Source: Sepioteuthis lessoniana (Eukaryota > Mollusca > Cephalopoda > Myopsida > Loliginidae). From it: a stretch of DNA of 64,000 nucleotides. Where the stretch lies: NCBI GenBank assembly GCA_963585895.1, contig CAUZXS010000142.1, forward strand, positions 80,001 through 144,000. Direction: 5' to 3'. This document shows positions 11,373-22,854 of the stretch, in pieces. A program made the translations under genes and the position numbers. The notes under the pieces are model-generated. The model did no database searches and was not told the origin of the DNA. It saw only the letters and a program-made list of their open reading frames with translations. The stretch's first letter is position 1. The number at the start of each line of letters is the position of its first letter.

Positions 11373-11862
11373 TGGTTGTTCGAGTATAACATAAATACAT
11401 ATATACATACTTATGGATGTTTGTGCTGAAGTGTTTTTGAATATGTGAATATTGAAAATATTTTGATTCCAATTCACGAAAAAATATCGACACAAATTAA
11501 TTAGAATAATTAACAACAGTTGTAGGACACATTAATAAAAATATGGAGCATTCTTAAACTAATAATGAGTACCACCCTCCTCGCATCAAAAAAGAAAATT
11601 GATCCACTTAAACGATTCATTAATTACTTCGGCTCAACTTGTGGGATTTTGATAAGATTAGAAAAACATGGAAATTTAAGATTAAGAGTGGATCATCTTT
11701 GCATTCTCTAATTAGATTCCACCAATTCCATAGCAATTACTTCTGGCTTTAAACTCATTATCAGAATAACTTATCTTTTTTACTTGATAAGAACGATTGA
11801 TAAGAATTTGATTTCTCTGCTAACCTTCATCAATTTGTATAGGTGATTATTATCCTTCCATA
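11373..11862. other. no recognisable feature
   Basis: AT-rich, apparently single-copy within the window. Confidence 0.45.
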
Positions 11863-12742
11863 TACGTGATGCCTTCAATAGGTTTTCTGACTTTTTTTGT
11901 ACAGGCATTTAAAATTGTCGTAAACTCTTGAAAATTCACTATGTTATTGCTATACATCTTATAAGATGACGGACCAATTTTTATGATTTCAGATTCAAAT
12001 CAACAGCTACAGTAGCAATTGGAATACACCCTACGGATTGTCACAGCAGGTGAATTCCAAAAATCCAATCTGAGACTTTAGAAGAACGATAAGCAATAAC
12101 ATTCTGTTTTAAACTTGGAAAAAATGCCACAGAAACGTATGGAAAGCTTCAGACTGCTTTTCGACCATCTTGCATGAATCGAGCATCAGTTTTTGAGTAG
12201 CATCAGAAATTCAAGGAAGCCAGGGTGTCTGTGAGGGATGATGAAAGTTGTGGGAGGATTAAGGAAGTCAATAGACCAGAGTTGATTGGCCAAAGGGTTA
12301 GGGTTAGGGTTACTATGTTGAGGTTTTAAGGGAGTTCAGGAAGAGATTCCTTGGGAAGAGGCCAGCACTCTTCAAATCGGGTCAGTGGCATTTCCACCAG
12401 GACAATGCACCAGTCCACATCTCTATCCTTGTCACAGACTATTTGACCAAGATGGGCATCAACACAGTTCCTCGGCCTCCCTAGAGTCCAGACCTTGCTC
12501 CCTGTGACTTTTGGTTACTCCCTAAGCTCAGAGGCTGTCGTTATGAGACAATGGAGGAGATGAAAGAGGCTGTGACGAAGGTCATTGACACGCTCACAGA
12601 AGAGGACTTCCATGGGGCCTTCCAGCAGTTGTTGGAACGGTCCAACAAGTGCATTGCAGCCGGAGGAGATTACTTCGAAGGGGACTATCAATAAAAGTGA
12701 CCATACGAAAAAAGTCTGGAAACTTATTTAATGATCCTCGTA
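11863..12742 (+). mobile_element. mariner-1, internally deleted, ~880 bp
   Basis: Tc1/mariner element with terminal inverted repeats (tacgtgatgccttcaatagg...; the right end reads ...tttaatgatcctcgta) next to TA dinucleotides. The coding remnant has the N-terminal HTH region (around 12110-12290), then jumps at a 'ggttagggttagggtt' run to the C-terminal catalytic part (FHQDNAPVH, then TKMGINTVPRPP, ending YFEGD). The segment carrying the first catalytic Asp is gone, and frameshifts and a stop break the rest. Non-autonomous. Confidence 0.88.
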
Positions 12743-12861
12743 TATGTTGTTTATTTTTTCATCTTTTTTACTTTGTCAATACTTTCGCATGAAAGATAAT
12801 TCAATCGAGACTTTTAAATTGATAAGGTTTGTTGAAGCGGCTAAGGATACGATGACTATTT

Positions 12862-12960
12862 TTGCAGAGGGGTAAAATATCAACCCCAAAATTGGTATAC
12901 TTGGTATGACACTAAACTACTCCAGATTGTGACGCTCTAGTTATAGAAATCTGGGGAATG
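12862..12960 (+). repeat. Composite-2 head fragment
   Basis: Partial head: 'tgcagaggggtaa...ggtatgacactaaact...tctggggaatg'. No tail follows. Confidence 0.55.
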
Positions 12961-13539
12961 TTGTGTACCTATTTATTGACATTAAGTTTAGGTTCATTCC
13001 TGGTGACAATTTTGAAGAATGCACTCATTATTTACACAAAACATTGTCTCTTTGATAATCACAAATCTTGTCTTTTAGATAGATGACTTACCAGTCAAGT
13101 TGTACTAAACAGCAATTTTCCAAAATCTTGTCTTTTCGATAGAAAACTTGTACTGTCCTTGGTGTCACCCGTTTTTTTTTTTTTCCTAAACAATATCTGA
13201 CATCGATTATTCCGTCCATATATTGCCAAAATAAATCAGTTAATGTTAGTTTTGTATCGACTATTGTCAAGTGCAGACATGTTTGATTAGGTTTTTCAAT
13301 GTTTTTCAATGTTCATATTGAAAATGGTTCCATTGTTACCTTTCGACAATAATGAGGAAAACAAAAGCGGAAAACGTTGTAAACAGGAATTTGAAAAATA
13401 GAGTTTATATTTTCTGGATAGTATTTAAACACCGTGGTCACTCGAAAGAGGTTATCTGCCGAGGGTTAAGACCCTCTCCACCGAATGAGTATCATATGTA
13501 TATCACATCACACAATCTAATGGCAAACTTCCAGCCCAT
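12961..13539. other. no recognisable feature
   Basis: AT-rich with a T-run near 13172. A small direct repeat 'caaatcttgtcttttagat'/'aaaatcttgtcttttcgat' lies at about 13061 and 13122. Confidence 0.45.
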
Positions 13540-14125
13540 TATTATCATATTTTATCGTCATATTTTTATCATGTTCATTATCATATTTCATCATCATATC
13601 ATTTTTATAGCATTTATTAACATATTTTATTATCATAACTATTATCGTATCCATTATATTTTATTACAGCAACTACATAAGGATGTTGCGAGCAATATTA
13701 AACAAGTCCTGGTGACAACACCCCACAAAGCACCAACTATACGGCCACCTGCCTTCCATCACGAAAATTATCCAGGCACGCAGGACACTGCTGGATGAGC
13801 AGAGACGAGCTCATTAGTGATGTACTCCTATGGACCCCCACTTATGGCCGAGCAAAAGCAGGACGACCAGCTCGAACATACATACAGCAGCTATGTGAAG
13901 ATACGGGATGTAGTCCAGAAGACCGGCATGAGGCGATGAACGATTGGGAAAAGTGGCGAGAGAGGGTCAGGGATATCCGTGCAGGCGGCACGACATGATG
14001 ATGATGATGATGATGATTTTACTGTTTATCTGATTTCATTTTCATATTTTTATTTCCTATATTTATTATATTTTATCGTGATATTCTTATCATATTTTAT
14101 TATCATGTTTTATGATCCTATTTAA
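13540..14125 (+). mobile_element. RTE-type LINE 3' end inserted in a TATCATATTTTAT repeat
   Basis: The core at 13672-14018 encodes the C-terminal end of an RTE-type reverse transcriptase ORF in at least two frames: a frame with 'RDELISDVLLWTP' and 'GRAKAGRPARTYIQQLCED' runs at about 13800-13997 and ends before a (TGATGA)n tail, the usual 3' end of this family. A frameshift lies just upstream. Degenerate TATCATATTTTAT repeats flank it on both sides (13540-13665 and 14025-14125), so it landed within or recombined with that repeat. Confidence 0.8.
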
Positions 14126-14204
14126 TTGTCTATGTTCTTCGGTCATTTAATTATAAGCGAAATTTTTCTCATCTGAATTAAAGTTAGCGGCTTTTGTTGT
14201 ATAC

Positions 14205-14640
14205 TCATATGCAGATTCAAGCAGAACACAACGACGCAATAATAAGAACGAGCGAAGTCTTCTTTAAAAAAATATACCACTCACTTTATTGCAAGGTTTG
14301 CGTGTGAGAGGGAGTTGGAGACCGAACAGAACTGCAATATATATTAACCCCCACTCTTATGGCATTCAGCGTTGTGTCTTTCTCGTTCTCATGATGCTCA
14401 ACCGGAGGCCCAGGGGCCTACTCTGCTAGCTTTCTCTACTGCATCTTATCACCAACTGGTCTGGTCCCCAAACTCCATCGGGGGTCCCGAGGGCCCCTTC
14501 TGCTTGGTGGTGGCTTTCCCTACCACACTTGTCTCCAACTCGTCTGATCTCCAACTCGTCAGACTTCCTGTCTTCACCGAGTTATATAGTTAAATCGCCC
14601 ACTCAATCGCCCACTCAATCGCCCACTCAACCTTTGGAAT
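14205..14640 (-). mobile_element. LTR-like segment, related to 7.0-7.5 kb
   Basis: Read on the minus strand: three 12-bp repeats (ttgagtgggcga) at 14594-14630, a TATA box at 14582-14590, about 290 bp, an AATAAA signal at 14285-14290 and a U5-like stretch matching the 7.4-kb segment (gtatatttttttaaagaag). The shared order and spacing support a common LTR family. Outer boundaries are unclear. Confidence 0.38.
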
Positions 14641-15880
14641 GGCATGTTTAATCGTCATCAAGCGGAAATAACTGTCATGCAGTTCAGAGGTCACTCTCTT
14701 CCGGTGCATCTGTCTATGAGTGTATCATGGGCTTTTACCTTGTCCCATTTCGTCAGCCAAATCCGCCTACGCGATTTCTTTCGATTACTGGCCATTGGAT
14801 TGCATCCCTTCTTTCCGGTGCATCACTTTGGAATGGCATGTTTGGTCGGGTCGAAGGTCAATATACAACAATTTTTTGACAAAGTATGTTTGAAATCAAG
14901 TAAAACGTTCTGTCGTGAGACATGAAGGAATGTTGATTTTTTGCGCTTCATCGTCTTATCCGGCCTTAGCAATATCGAACAATGCGGCGTGCCTTCGTGT
15001 CTTCGTGCCGGCTGCCTGGCATTTGTGCCTGGCGGTTGTGTTTGTAAAGTATGATATCCTGACCTCAAGGGGCTGCCTCCAAGTCTTTGCCTGTTTGCTA
15101 GACTAAGTTTATTACTTGGTGTCTAAGGCGCCCCAAAAGGGGAATGCTGACGGGGTCAAGAATTTTTCCACTTGCCGCGCATAAGTCTCGATTAGTGCTC
15201 GGCCTCCAACATAAAACGGCCTTGTGCCATATTCTTGCACGGTTGGATGTCAGATAAATCGCGGTATAGAACTTTATGATTCTTTCTTTAAAATCAGGAA
15301 ATCGTCAAGGTAACTGGCTAGCCACAACGGACTTCTGCCATTAGAAGCGGTCAAACAATAGCGTGGGGTTACAGTCGAATTTTTAGGAAAACGTCCGCCA
15401 AAAAGTCTGGGTAAATTAATCGAAGGAACCCAGTATGTACACTGTTCATTAGCTGAACGAATTCTAATGGAGGCTGATCAGTGAGTGGACAAAAAAGACC
15501 TGATAATGTATCGTCAAGCAAACGAAAAAGGCGACAGAAAATAGAGGCGAATGATGTAGGCGAAGTGGATGCGTCTTGAGTTAGATACGATGAGGATAAT
15601 CTTATTTTTGGCTTTCTTGGTCAATTATAAAGACTGTAAGGCTTGGAAGAGGGTTTTGTTGTAGTCGAAGAAGAGAGAAACTTGATTGAAAAGGAAAAAT
15701 ATTGATAAAGTGCTGAAAATCTTGCCAAGGTGCTACTGTCAACATTAATTATGAATTCTATTGTGTGGACGACCACACACAAACACACACACAAGCGGAA
15801 ATGTTATTTGCACATAAAAATGCATTCGTAGATAAAATATCTAATTATACGATGATCAACTTAGGCTAGTGTTCGATGGG
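14641..15880. other. moderately GC-rich stretch, nothing recognised
   Basis: Follows the LTR-like segment upstream on its own strand and might belong to the same element, but no gag, protease or polymerase motif is visible in any frame. It has fewer repeats than most of the window. Confidence 0.4.
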
Positions 15881-16400
15881 ATACTAATGTACACCAGCAT
15901 TGGTTTGGCACGCTCCTCGCAGCGTACTCTGGAGTCCGTTCTGGACTTTAGTTCAGAGCGAGGCTCCGAAAGGAACAATGGTAGACTTGAGATTGTATTT
16001 CAAATATTTCAGTAAAGCATACAAAAAGAATTCTATTTCAAACAATTCAATTTAGCTTAAGTACGCAGTTTATATGTCGAAACAGTTCTAATTCAAGCAA
16101 TTCAGTTTGCTGGGCTACCTCTGGCGAGCGAGCAGCATTATTGACTCCTTATGAACAGTTTGCCTCATCAGGATCACATTGCACTTAGTGAGTCGATGAG
16201 CTACATAGCTCAGCTGGGTTCGAGCCTCGGTTCATTCTCGACCTCCGCCTACCTTTATCTCCACTTTGGGCTTTTGACCTTTGTGTCAAGCCTTATCTGG
16301 TGGGAGACTTTGGCAAATATTGGACACAAGCATTGGTTAAAGGGCATTTGGTTACCTAGCGGTTGTAAGTTCTCGCCCTGTGTTGGGTAGTGCTATCTAA
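15880..16400 (+). mobile_element. Element-I copy 2, interrupted by a Composite-1 array
   Basis: Shares with 6.0-6.4 kb the blocks 'gagtccgttctggactt', 'gaaaggaacaatggtagactt', 'cctcatcaggatcacattgc', the B-box-like GGGTTCGAGCCTCGG and 'gacctttgtgtcaag'. At about 16000-16112 a piece of the ~56-bp Composite-1 array replaces the middle. The 3' 200-bp block is missing. Confidence 0.65.
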
Positions 16401-16439
16401 GCGATTTCAGTGGAAGATGCAGAAAAACGACATCATAAG

Positions 16440-16488
16440 AAAAATTAGGTTTGGTTGTTTGGTTTAATGGCATATCAACACTTCGTGG

Positions 16489-16495
<7 letters not shown>
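16440..16495 (-). mobile_element. SINE-A/HP tail fragment
   Basis: Short minus-strand HP tail (aatggcatatcaacacttcgtgg) that runs into the TA tract. Confidence 0.6.
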
Positions 16496-16527
<32 letters not shown>

Positions 16528-16629
16528 CCCCCTAACCTATTGGCATAAAATCTCTAGATGGGTTGACATACCATTAAAATCAATCAATGAAACAGTTAAT
16601 GAAAGAATCAATAAATCATGAACTCTGAC

Positions 16630-16676
<47 letters not shown>

Positions 16677-16805
16677 CCCCCTAACCTATTGGCATAAAAT
16701 CTCTAGATGGGTGGACATACCATTAAAATCAATCAATGAAACAGTTAATGAAAGAATCAATAAATCATGAACTCTGACTGAATATATATATATATATATA
16801 TATAT
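16495..16805 (+). repeat. 149-bp tandem duplication: (TA)n plus Composite-2 tail
   Basis: Two units starting 'gaccccctaacctattggc' at 16526 and 16675 are identical over more than 100 bp apart from one base (gttgac/gtggac). Each is a Composite-2 HP tail with its (AATC)n end followed by a TA run. Confidence 0.92.
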
Positions 16806-16894
16806 TTGTATATAAATAGTTTATAGGTAACTTTATTTTAAAATTAGTTTGAGCTCATTTATACGCACACAGTTAAATGGTTTCAAGTATTCTT

Positions 16895-17138
16895 ATTCTT
16901 GGTGTCTTGGTTAATGGCATATCAACTTTTGTAGGTTATTTAATGCCTAAGCCATGTCTCCAAGAAGAACCGTAGTGGTACTATTTAACTCATAGATGGG
17001 AGGATAAAGGGGTTCATACCTTTCCCAAGGGTATTTGCCCGAAAGTGAACGTAATAGCACGACAGGAGTACGAACTCGATTACTACGATTCCGAAGTCCA
17101 TTGCTTTAACCATTACACCACGAGGACACTCCCCCCCC
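16895..17138 (-). mobile_element. SINE-A, near full length
   Basis: Minus-strand copy. tRNA-like head at the right end (GTGGTGTAATGGTTAAAGC with B-box-like GTTCGTACTCC), body 'ttgggaaaggtatgaacccc', then 'gagttaaatagtaccact' and the HP tail at the left end. A 107-codon plus-strand frame that begins inside it has no family resemblance. Confidence 0.85.
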
Positions 17139-17436
17139 AAGTATTCTTATCTAAAAGTAATAATTCCAGAATAGCTTTAAGTAGCGCATACATCAAAAGT
17201 TCTAAAAAATGGACATTTTTTTCTGGTCACGGCTCGTCGGAGAACTCTGAGACAGATGTGTCCGAAGAAAAGATCCTTTTTTTAGAATTTAGAATGTATG
17301 CTTTACTTAAAGCAAGTCTATTAATAATTCCATTAATATTAAGCATTTATTTATTCACACTTAAATAGTTTTAAGTAGTGTAATTTGACTTTAGTAAATA
17401 AATAAAGGAAAATATTTCATTATATATATATATATA

Positions 17437-18296
17437 TACGAGGATCATTAAATATGTTTCCACACTTTTTCGTATGGGCACTTTGATTGATAGTACACAT
17501 ATGAAAATCTAGTCCCCTTCGAAGTAGTCTCCTCTGGGTGCTGTGCACTTGTTGTACCGTTCCAACAACCTATGCAAGGCCCCATGGAAGTCCTCTTGTG
17601 TGAGCGTGTCAATGACCTTCGTCACAGCCTCTTTCCTCTCCTCCATTGTCTCATAACGACAGCCTCTGAGCTTAGGGAATAACCAAAAGTCACAGGGAGC
17701 AAGGTCTCGACTATAAGGAGGCTGAGGAACTGTGTTGATGCCCATCTTGGTCAAATGGTCTGTGACTAGGATGGAATTGTGGACTGGTGCATTGTTCTAG
17801 TGGAAATACTACTTCCGACGGAATCTCTTCCTGAACTCCCTTAAAACCTCAACATAGTAACCCTAACCCTAACCCTTTGGCCAATCAACTCTAGTCTATT
17901 GACTTCCTTACTCCTCGCACACCGCTCATCATCCCTCACAGACTCCCTGGTTTCCTTGAATCTCTTATGCCACATTCATATAAGATGCTCCAAAGGCAGT
18001 CTGAAGAATTCCATACGTTTCTGTGGCATTTTTCCAAGTTTAAAACAGAATTTTATTGCATATCGTTCTTCTAAAGTGTCCTCACGTCCAGATTGTATTT
18101 TTGAAATTCACCAGCAGTGACAATCCGTAGGGTGTATTCTAATTGCTACTGTAACTGTTGATTTGAATCTGAAATCATAAAAATTGGTCAGTCATCTCAT
18201 AAGATGTATAGCAATAACAGTGAATTTTCAAGAGTGTACAACAATTTTAAATGCCTGTACAAAAATAGTCAGGAAACTTATTGAAGGCACCATGTA
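17437..18296 (-). mobile_element. mariner-1, internally deleted, ~860 bp
   Basis: Inverted orientation. The left end (tacgaggatcattaaat) abuts a TA run and the right end reads '...aaacttattgaaggcacc'. The frame 17509-17754 encodes the C-terminal catalytic part (TKMGINTVPQPPYSRDLAP...YFEGD) with the last catalytic Asp kept. The (CCCTAA)n junction run (about 17859-17876) marks the same internal deletion as in the 11.86-kb copy. Confidence 0.9.
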
Positions 18297-18423
18297 CCAT
18301 GTAAAAGGTTGAAAATACCTGGTAAAAGGTGAATGTTTCCGTGTGAAATGTAAAAGATACCCGACGAAAGATAGAAAGTATTAGATAAAAGGGAAAAATA
18401 TCTAGAAAAACCTACCAGATAAC

Positions 18424-18905
18424 ATTGTCCACTCGGCTGGAGCTGTAGAATACTTCGACTGCACCTGCGCAGAGGGATAAGACCCCCCCACAATGAGTGT
18501 CTTGTTTATGACACTTAACAATCTGATGGTGCGGCTTCGGTGATGCTGGAGCTTTGGGGAATGCAGAGTATCCCTTTAATGCCATTGCTCCCAGGTCCAC
18601 TTTGGCCCGGAATGGTAGCACCTAATAGGGCCCTATCAATGGATTAAATGGAACTAACGGCATACTTATGCTAAACTGAATTGCTTGAAATAGAACTGTT
18701 TTTGCATGCTAAACTGAACTGTTTGAAATTGAAGTGTTTTTGACATTGAAACTGTACTTATGCAAAACTAAATTGTTTGAAATAGAACTGTTTTGACATT
18801 TAACTGTGTGTAAGCAAAAACTATACTTATACTAAACTGAATTGTTTAAATAAGAACTGTTTGACAAAAATGAATTGGTTGAAATAGAACTTTTTTTGAC
18901 AAACT
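18424..18905 (+). repeat. Composite-1 head and ~56-bp array, no tail
   Basis: Complete head (cggctggagctgtagaatac...gggccctatcaatggattaaat) followed by about four array units (ctgaattgtttgaaatagaac...). Confidence 0.82.
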
Positions 18906-18924
18906 GTGTAGGAAATGGAATTGG

Positions 18925-19040
18925 CTGCACGAGTTCAAGTCGTTGATGTTGCTGTTTGCGTTTCACTTCGTGCGAATGCCCCTCAGATAGGCATGAATCC
19001 ATCTCTTCTTTTCACTCCAGTTATGCTTAAATAGGAAGGT
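18925..19040 (+). mobile_element. SINE-A-like body fragment
   Basis: Weak similarity to the SINE-A body: 'gcacgagttcaagtcg...gcgaatgcccc...ggcatgaatcc...gttatgcttaaatag'. Both ends are missing. Confidence 0.4.
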
Positions 19041-19059
19041 TGATTGTTTTTCTTTTCGT

Positions 19060-19420
19060 CTAGGTTTGGTTTTATGGCACATCAATCTTTGTAGCTTATT
19101 TAATGCCGAATCTATTTTTATACATATAAACAGTTCTATTTCAAACAATTCAGTTTAGCTAAAATACACAGTTTAAATATCAAAAACATTTCTATTTCAA
19201 GCAATTCAGTTTAGCATAAGCTTACAGTTTAGTTCTATTTGATTCATAGATAGGACCCTATCAATTGCTACCACAGTGGGCCAGAGTGGACCTGGGAGTG
19301 ATAGCAATGAATGGTTACTCTGCATTCCCCTCACCATCAGAGTGTTTAGTGTCATATCCAGGACTCACGTTGCGGGGGGGGCTAACTCCTCTGCAGAGAG
19401 TCAGTCGGTGTATTATACAA
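19060..19420 (-). repeat. Composite-1 (tail - array - head)
   Basis: Minus strand: head at 19228-19418 with an internal deletion between 'gaatgcagag' and the 'ctgatggtgag' block, one to two array units, and the HP tail at 19066-19120. It runs directly into the GA microsatellite. Confidence 0.8.
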
Positions 19421-19429
19421 AGGAAAAGA

Positions 19430-19457
19430 AAGACAGGGGAAGAGAGAGAGAGAGAGG

Positions 19458-19492
<35 letters not shown>

Positions 19493-19708
19493 GGAGGAAA
19501 GAAAGTGAGATAGAAAAAGAGTAAGAGAGAGAAAGAAAGTGAGAGAACAAGAATGAGAGAGTGAAAAAAAAAACATAGAGAGAGAGAGAGAGAGAGCAAA
19601 AATGAAAGAAAGAAAGAGATATGAGAAAGCGAGAATGAGAGAGTAAAAGAGGGAAAGAGAGAAAGAGAGAGAGAGAGAGAAATAGAGAATGAAGGAAAAT
19701 AAGGGAGC

Positions 19709-19748
<40 letters not shown>

Positions 19749-19811
19749 AATATGCATATAGAGAGAGAGAGTGAGAAAGAAAGAGCGAAAGATAGAAAGT
19801 GACAGAAAGAA

Positions 19812-19854
<43 letters not shown>

Positions 19855-19864
19855 ACTCTGAGTG

Positions 19865-19911
<47 letters not shown>

Positions 19912-19929
19912 ACTCTGAGTGAGTGAGCG

Positions 19930-19971
<42 letters not shown>

Positions 19972-20119
19972 TGCAAGAATTAGAGAAGGAAAGAAAGAAA
20001 GAGAAAGAAAAAAGAAAAGATAAAGAGAGGATAAAAGTGAGTTGGATATATATATATATATATATATATATAAAGAGAAAGTGAGAGAGATATCGAGAGA
20101 AAAAGCGATATATATACAT

Positions 20120-20170
<51 letters not shown>
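19430..20170. repeat. (GA)n, (GAAA)n and (TA)n/(CA)n microsatellite block
   Basis: About 600 bp of GA-rich purine tract, including (AAAG)n at 19715-19748 and a ~60-bp duplication carrying 'aaaagactctgagtgag', then TA-CA-TA repeats at 20046-20170. Its 304- and 251-codon minus-strand frames are low-complexity artefacts. Confidence 0.95.
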
Positions 20171-20171
<1 letters not shown>

Positions 20172-20784
20172 CATTTAAAAAATTGCCAAACTCTTTAGAT
20201 TCCTCCATTTTCCTAAGTAGTTTGCCCACTCCAAATTCAAGTCACGTTTTCTTCTCGTTCCTCTGGCGAGAATCAACGTCACTTCCAGCTGCGTTTCCTA
20301 GGTATGTGCAAAATAGCCAAACGCTTTTTCCAATATAAAAGGTTATAACAGTGCTGCAGTTTTTGATGGGACGTTTCATCGGTGCCAAACATTTCTGAGA
20401 TCCTCTCGAGGTCGGCGCCTGGATCTGACACCACATGCTGCCTCTCCTACAGTTTACTAGGGGAGATTGTAATTTATATTTTATTCACAATTCCTCCGAA
20501 ATATGGGGCAAATCTAACAGCCATTTGTAGATAATTCCCACAACTTCATGCAACGCATTTTATTCAAATACTCTATTCTTGGTAGTTTTATGGTAGTTGG
20601 TGTGCTGACATGTTATGCATTGCTTCACTGTATGTATGATTTGGAAGTTGTACAGGTGAACGTACAAAGTTATCTAATTTGGAAGCTAATTCTTTAAGAG
20701 TTCAATGTTTGTTATAAATCTCCCCAAGGAACCGTAAACATTTGTTAGTGCGAAAGGTGAAGGGGCAGTAGAGTAACCAGACGG
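20171..20784. other. no recognisable feature
   Basis: Mixed-composition sequence without a family match in the window. Confidence 0.45.
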
Positions 20785-21000
20785 TTGAAGAAATTTTGCT
20801 CGGGTTGCAAGAACCTCGACGATCAAGCAAGGTTAGATAGGCCTAAAACCGTAGATTTGAAAGCTGTGCTCGAAGCCATAAAGGCAAATCCAGTGAGTAG
20901 CGGTCGGAGAGTATCAGGTTATGCAAAAAGCATCCGATACTGCTGAATCGTGAACTACTTTACCGAAATATTGCAAAACTTTTGACTCATGATAGTATTT
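20785..21000 (+). mobile_element. mariner-2 transposase HTH remnant
   Basis: Broken frames resemble the second helix-turn-helix of mariner transposases: 'LKAVLEAIKANP' followed by an RRVSG-like step, then 'NYFTEILQNF'. Homologous pieces lie at 25.77-26.01 and 45.8-46.07 kb. No catalytic domain is present. Confidence 0.55.
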
Positions 21001-21189
21001 CGTCAAAAGACTCTAAGCAGGATCTAGTGTTTAAATTAAAAACCAATTATTTGGAATATTCGATGTGTGTAAAAAACCTTAACTTTTATAACGGTGCGCT
21101 GATGAGATATTTTACTGTACCCCTGATTAAAATGTTGGATAGTACTGACCATCACTTTTTTCATCAAAAATGATTCAGATAACGTCAGT

Positions 21190-22020
21190 CACAATTAGAA
21201 GATTGATTGATTTTAACGGCATGTTAACCTGTCAAGGTTTATCTTATGAAGGTGCCCGTGGTGTAATTGTTATCGCCGTAGGAAATGAACACGGCGACAC
21301 GAGTTCAAATCCTGGACGAGGCTGATTGCATTTCACATAGCACTAATACCCTTGGGGAAGGTATGAATCCAATTATTCTCCCTCCAGCTATGGGTAAATA
21401 GTAGGAGAGACTAGGTTCTACAGCCTTGGTTAGGCAACTAGTCTAGGAGAAGGAAAACTCTGAATTCAAACCTGTTAAACCCCGCTTAAAAATTGACCTT
21501 GTGTCATATCCTGCCCGAGCGGAGGGGTTGGGTAAATAGGATCTTATGAACGTGATTCCCTATCCTAGGGGTTATAGAATCGTGTTCATTGTTCGTTCAT
21601 ATTTTCGATTGTTGTGAAGTCGTTTCTTAAGAGTTTTTTTTGCACAAAGTTCTATCGAATACGCAGTTTTCAACAGATCTATTTGATCCATAGACGCAAC
21701 CAGAATAGGCACTTCAACTCCGGGTAAGAGTGGACCTGGGAGTAATAGCAATGAAGGGCAACTCCACAGTTCCCATATCTCAAGAACTGGATCCTCATTA
21801 TCAGATGCAGGTCATATTTCTAAATTTTGCGTACGGTCCTATCAAATACAAATATTTTTAAACTGATCAATTTGACCCATAAACAGGAACCTAACCTACT
21901 TGCACTGAGAGTTAGAGTGACTCTAGGATTAATTGCAATAAAAGTTTCCTCTACACTCCCTAGATCTCCAGAACTGGAACCTCACCATCAAGTGCAGTTT
22001 AGTGTCATACCGATGACACC
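21190..22020 (-). repeat. Composite-2 split by SINE-B, with two heads
   Basis: Minus-strand Composite-2: HP tail (21195-21240), then after the SINE-B insertion the linker (cgtgattccctatcctagg...), one head (21668-21812), a second linker and a second head (21873-22020). The dimeric head plan parallels Composite-1 at 33.4 kb. Confidence 0.78.
21251..21540 (+). mobile_element. SINE-B, full length, with 10-bp TSD
   Basis: tRNA-like head with A-box-like CGTGGTGTAATTGTTATCG and B-box GAGTTCAAATCC, the middle shared with SINE-A (cccttggggaaggtatgaatcc...gctatgggtaaatag), and its own 3' part ending 'cggaggggttgggtaaatagg'. The direct repeat ATCTTATGAA flanks it (21241-21250 and 21541-21550). It is inserted in a Composite-2 tail. 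Confidence 0.92.
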
Positions 22021-22039
22021 ATTACGATTGACGTGTTAG

Positions 22040-22790
22040 AAAAAACGTATGGGGCTGTAGAATACATCGACTTAGAAAAAACGGCTGGAGCTGTAGAATA
22101 CATCGACTGCTTCTCTGCAGAAGGGTAAAACTTACCCAACAGAAGTCTTGGATATGACAATAAAAAAATTTGATGATGAGGTTTCAGTAATGTCAGAGCT
22201 TTGGGGAATGCAGAGTACCCCTTCATTGCCATTGCTCCCAGGTTCACTTTGGGCCGGAGTGGTAGCACTTGATAGGGTCCTATCTATGGGTCAAATAGAA
22301 CTAAACTGTGTACTTATGCTAGATTGAATTGTTTTAAATAGAACAGGAATTATTTGAAATAGAACTGTTTTTACATTTAACTGCTTGTAAATAAATGACT
22401 GATATTTAATTGAATTTTTTGTGATACATAGCACTGCTTGAAACCATTTAACTTTGTTGACTAAAGGGAATATTTTGAAATAGAAATGTTTTTGTCATTT
22501 AAACTGTGTACTTATGCTGAACTGAATTGTTTGCAATATAACTGTTTATATGTATAAGAATCGATTTGGCATTAAATAACCTACAATAGTAGATATGCCA
22601 TAAAGTCAAACCAAATCATATATATTTAATTTACATGTATAAAGAAGATTCGGCATTAAATAACCTACAATGGTTGATATGCCATAAAACCCAACCAAAC
22701 CAAATCCTATATATTTAATTAACATGTATAAAGAAGATTTGACATGAAATATCCTACAATGGTTGATATGCCATAAGACTAAATCAAACA
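22040..22790 (+). repeat. Composite-1 with three-unit HP-tail satellite
   Basis: The head begins with its first ~35 bp duplicated (ctgtagaatacatcgact at about 22053 and 22091), then a full head to 22310, array units, then three HP-tail units with 84- and 89-bp spacing. This is one of four places where the tail has become tandem. Confidence 0.85.
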
Positions 22791-22854
22791 AACAACCTAT
22801 GGGTAATGCAGTTGTCACTTTTCTTGCCAAGGAAGCTTGTTTTTTTTTTTTGCT

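Noticed and set aside
17045-17368. 107-codon plus-strand frame as a gene
   Set aside because: Its first third is the reverse complement of a SINE-A head and the rest has no family resemblance or codon signal.
17859-17876. CCCTAA repeats as an interstitial telomere
   Set aside because: Only two to three units, and the same run occurs at the same internal position of most mariner-1 copies; it belongs to the transposon.
19315-20229. 304-codon open frame rich in Leu, Ser and Phe
   Set aside because: It is the translation of a GA/GAAA microsatellite; two other frames on the same strand are open as well.
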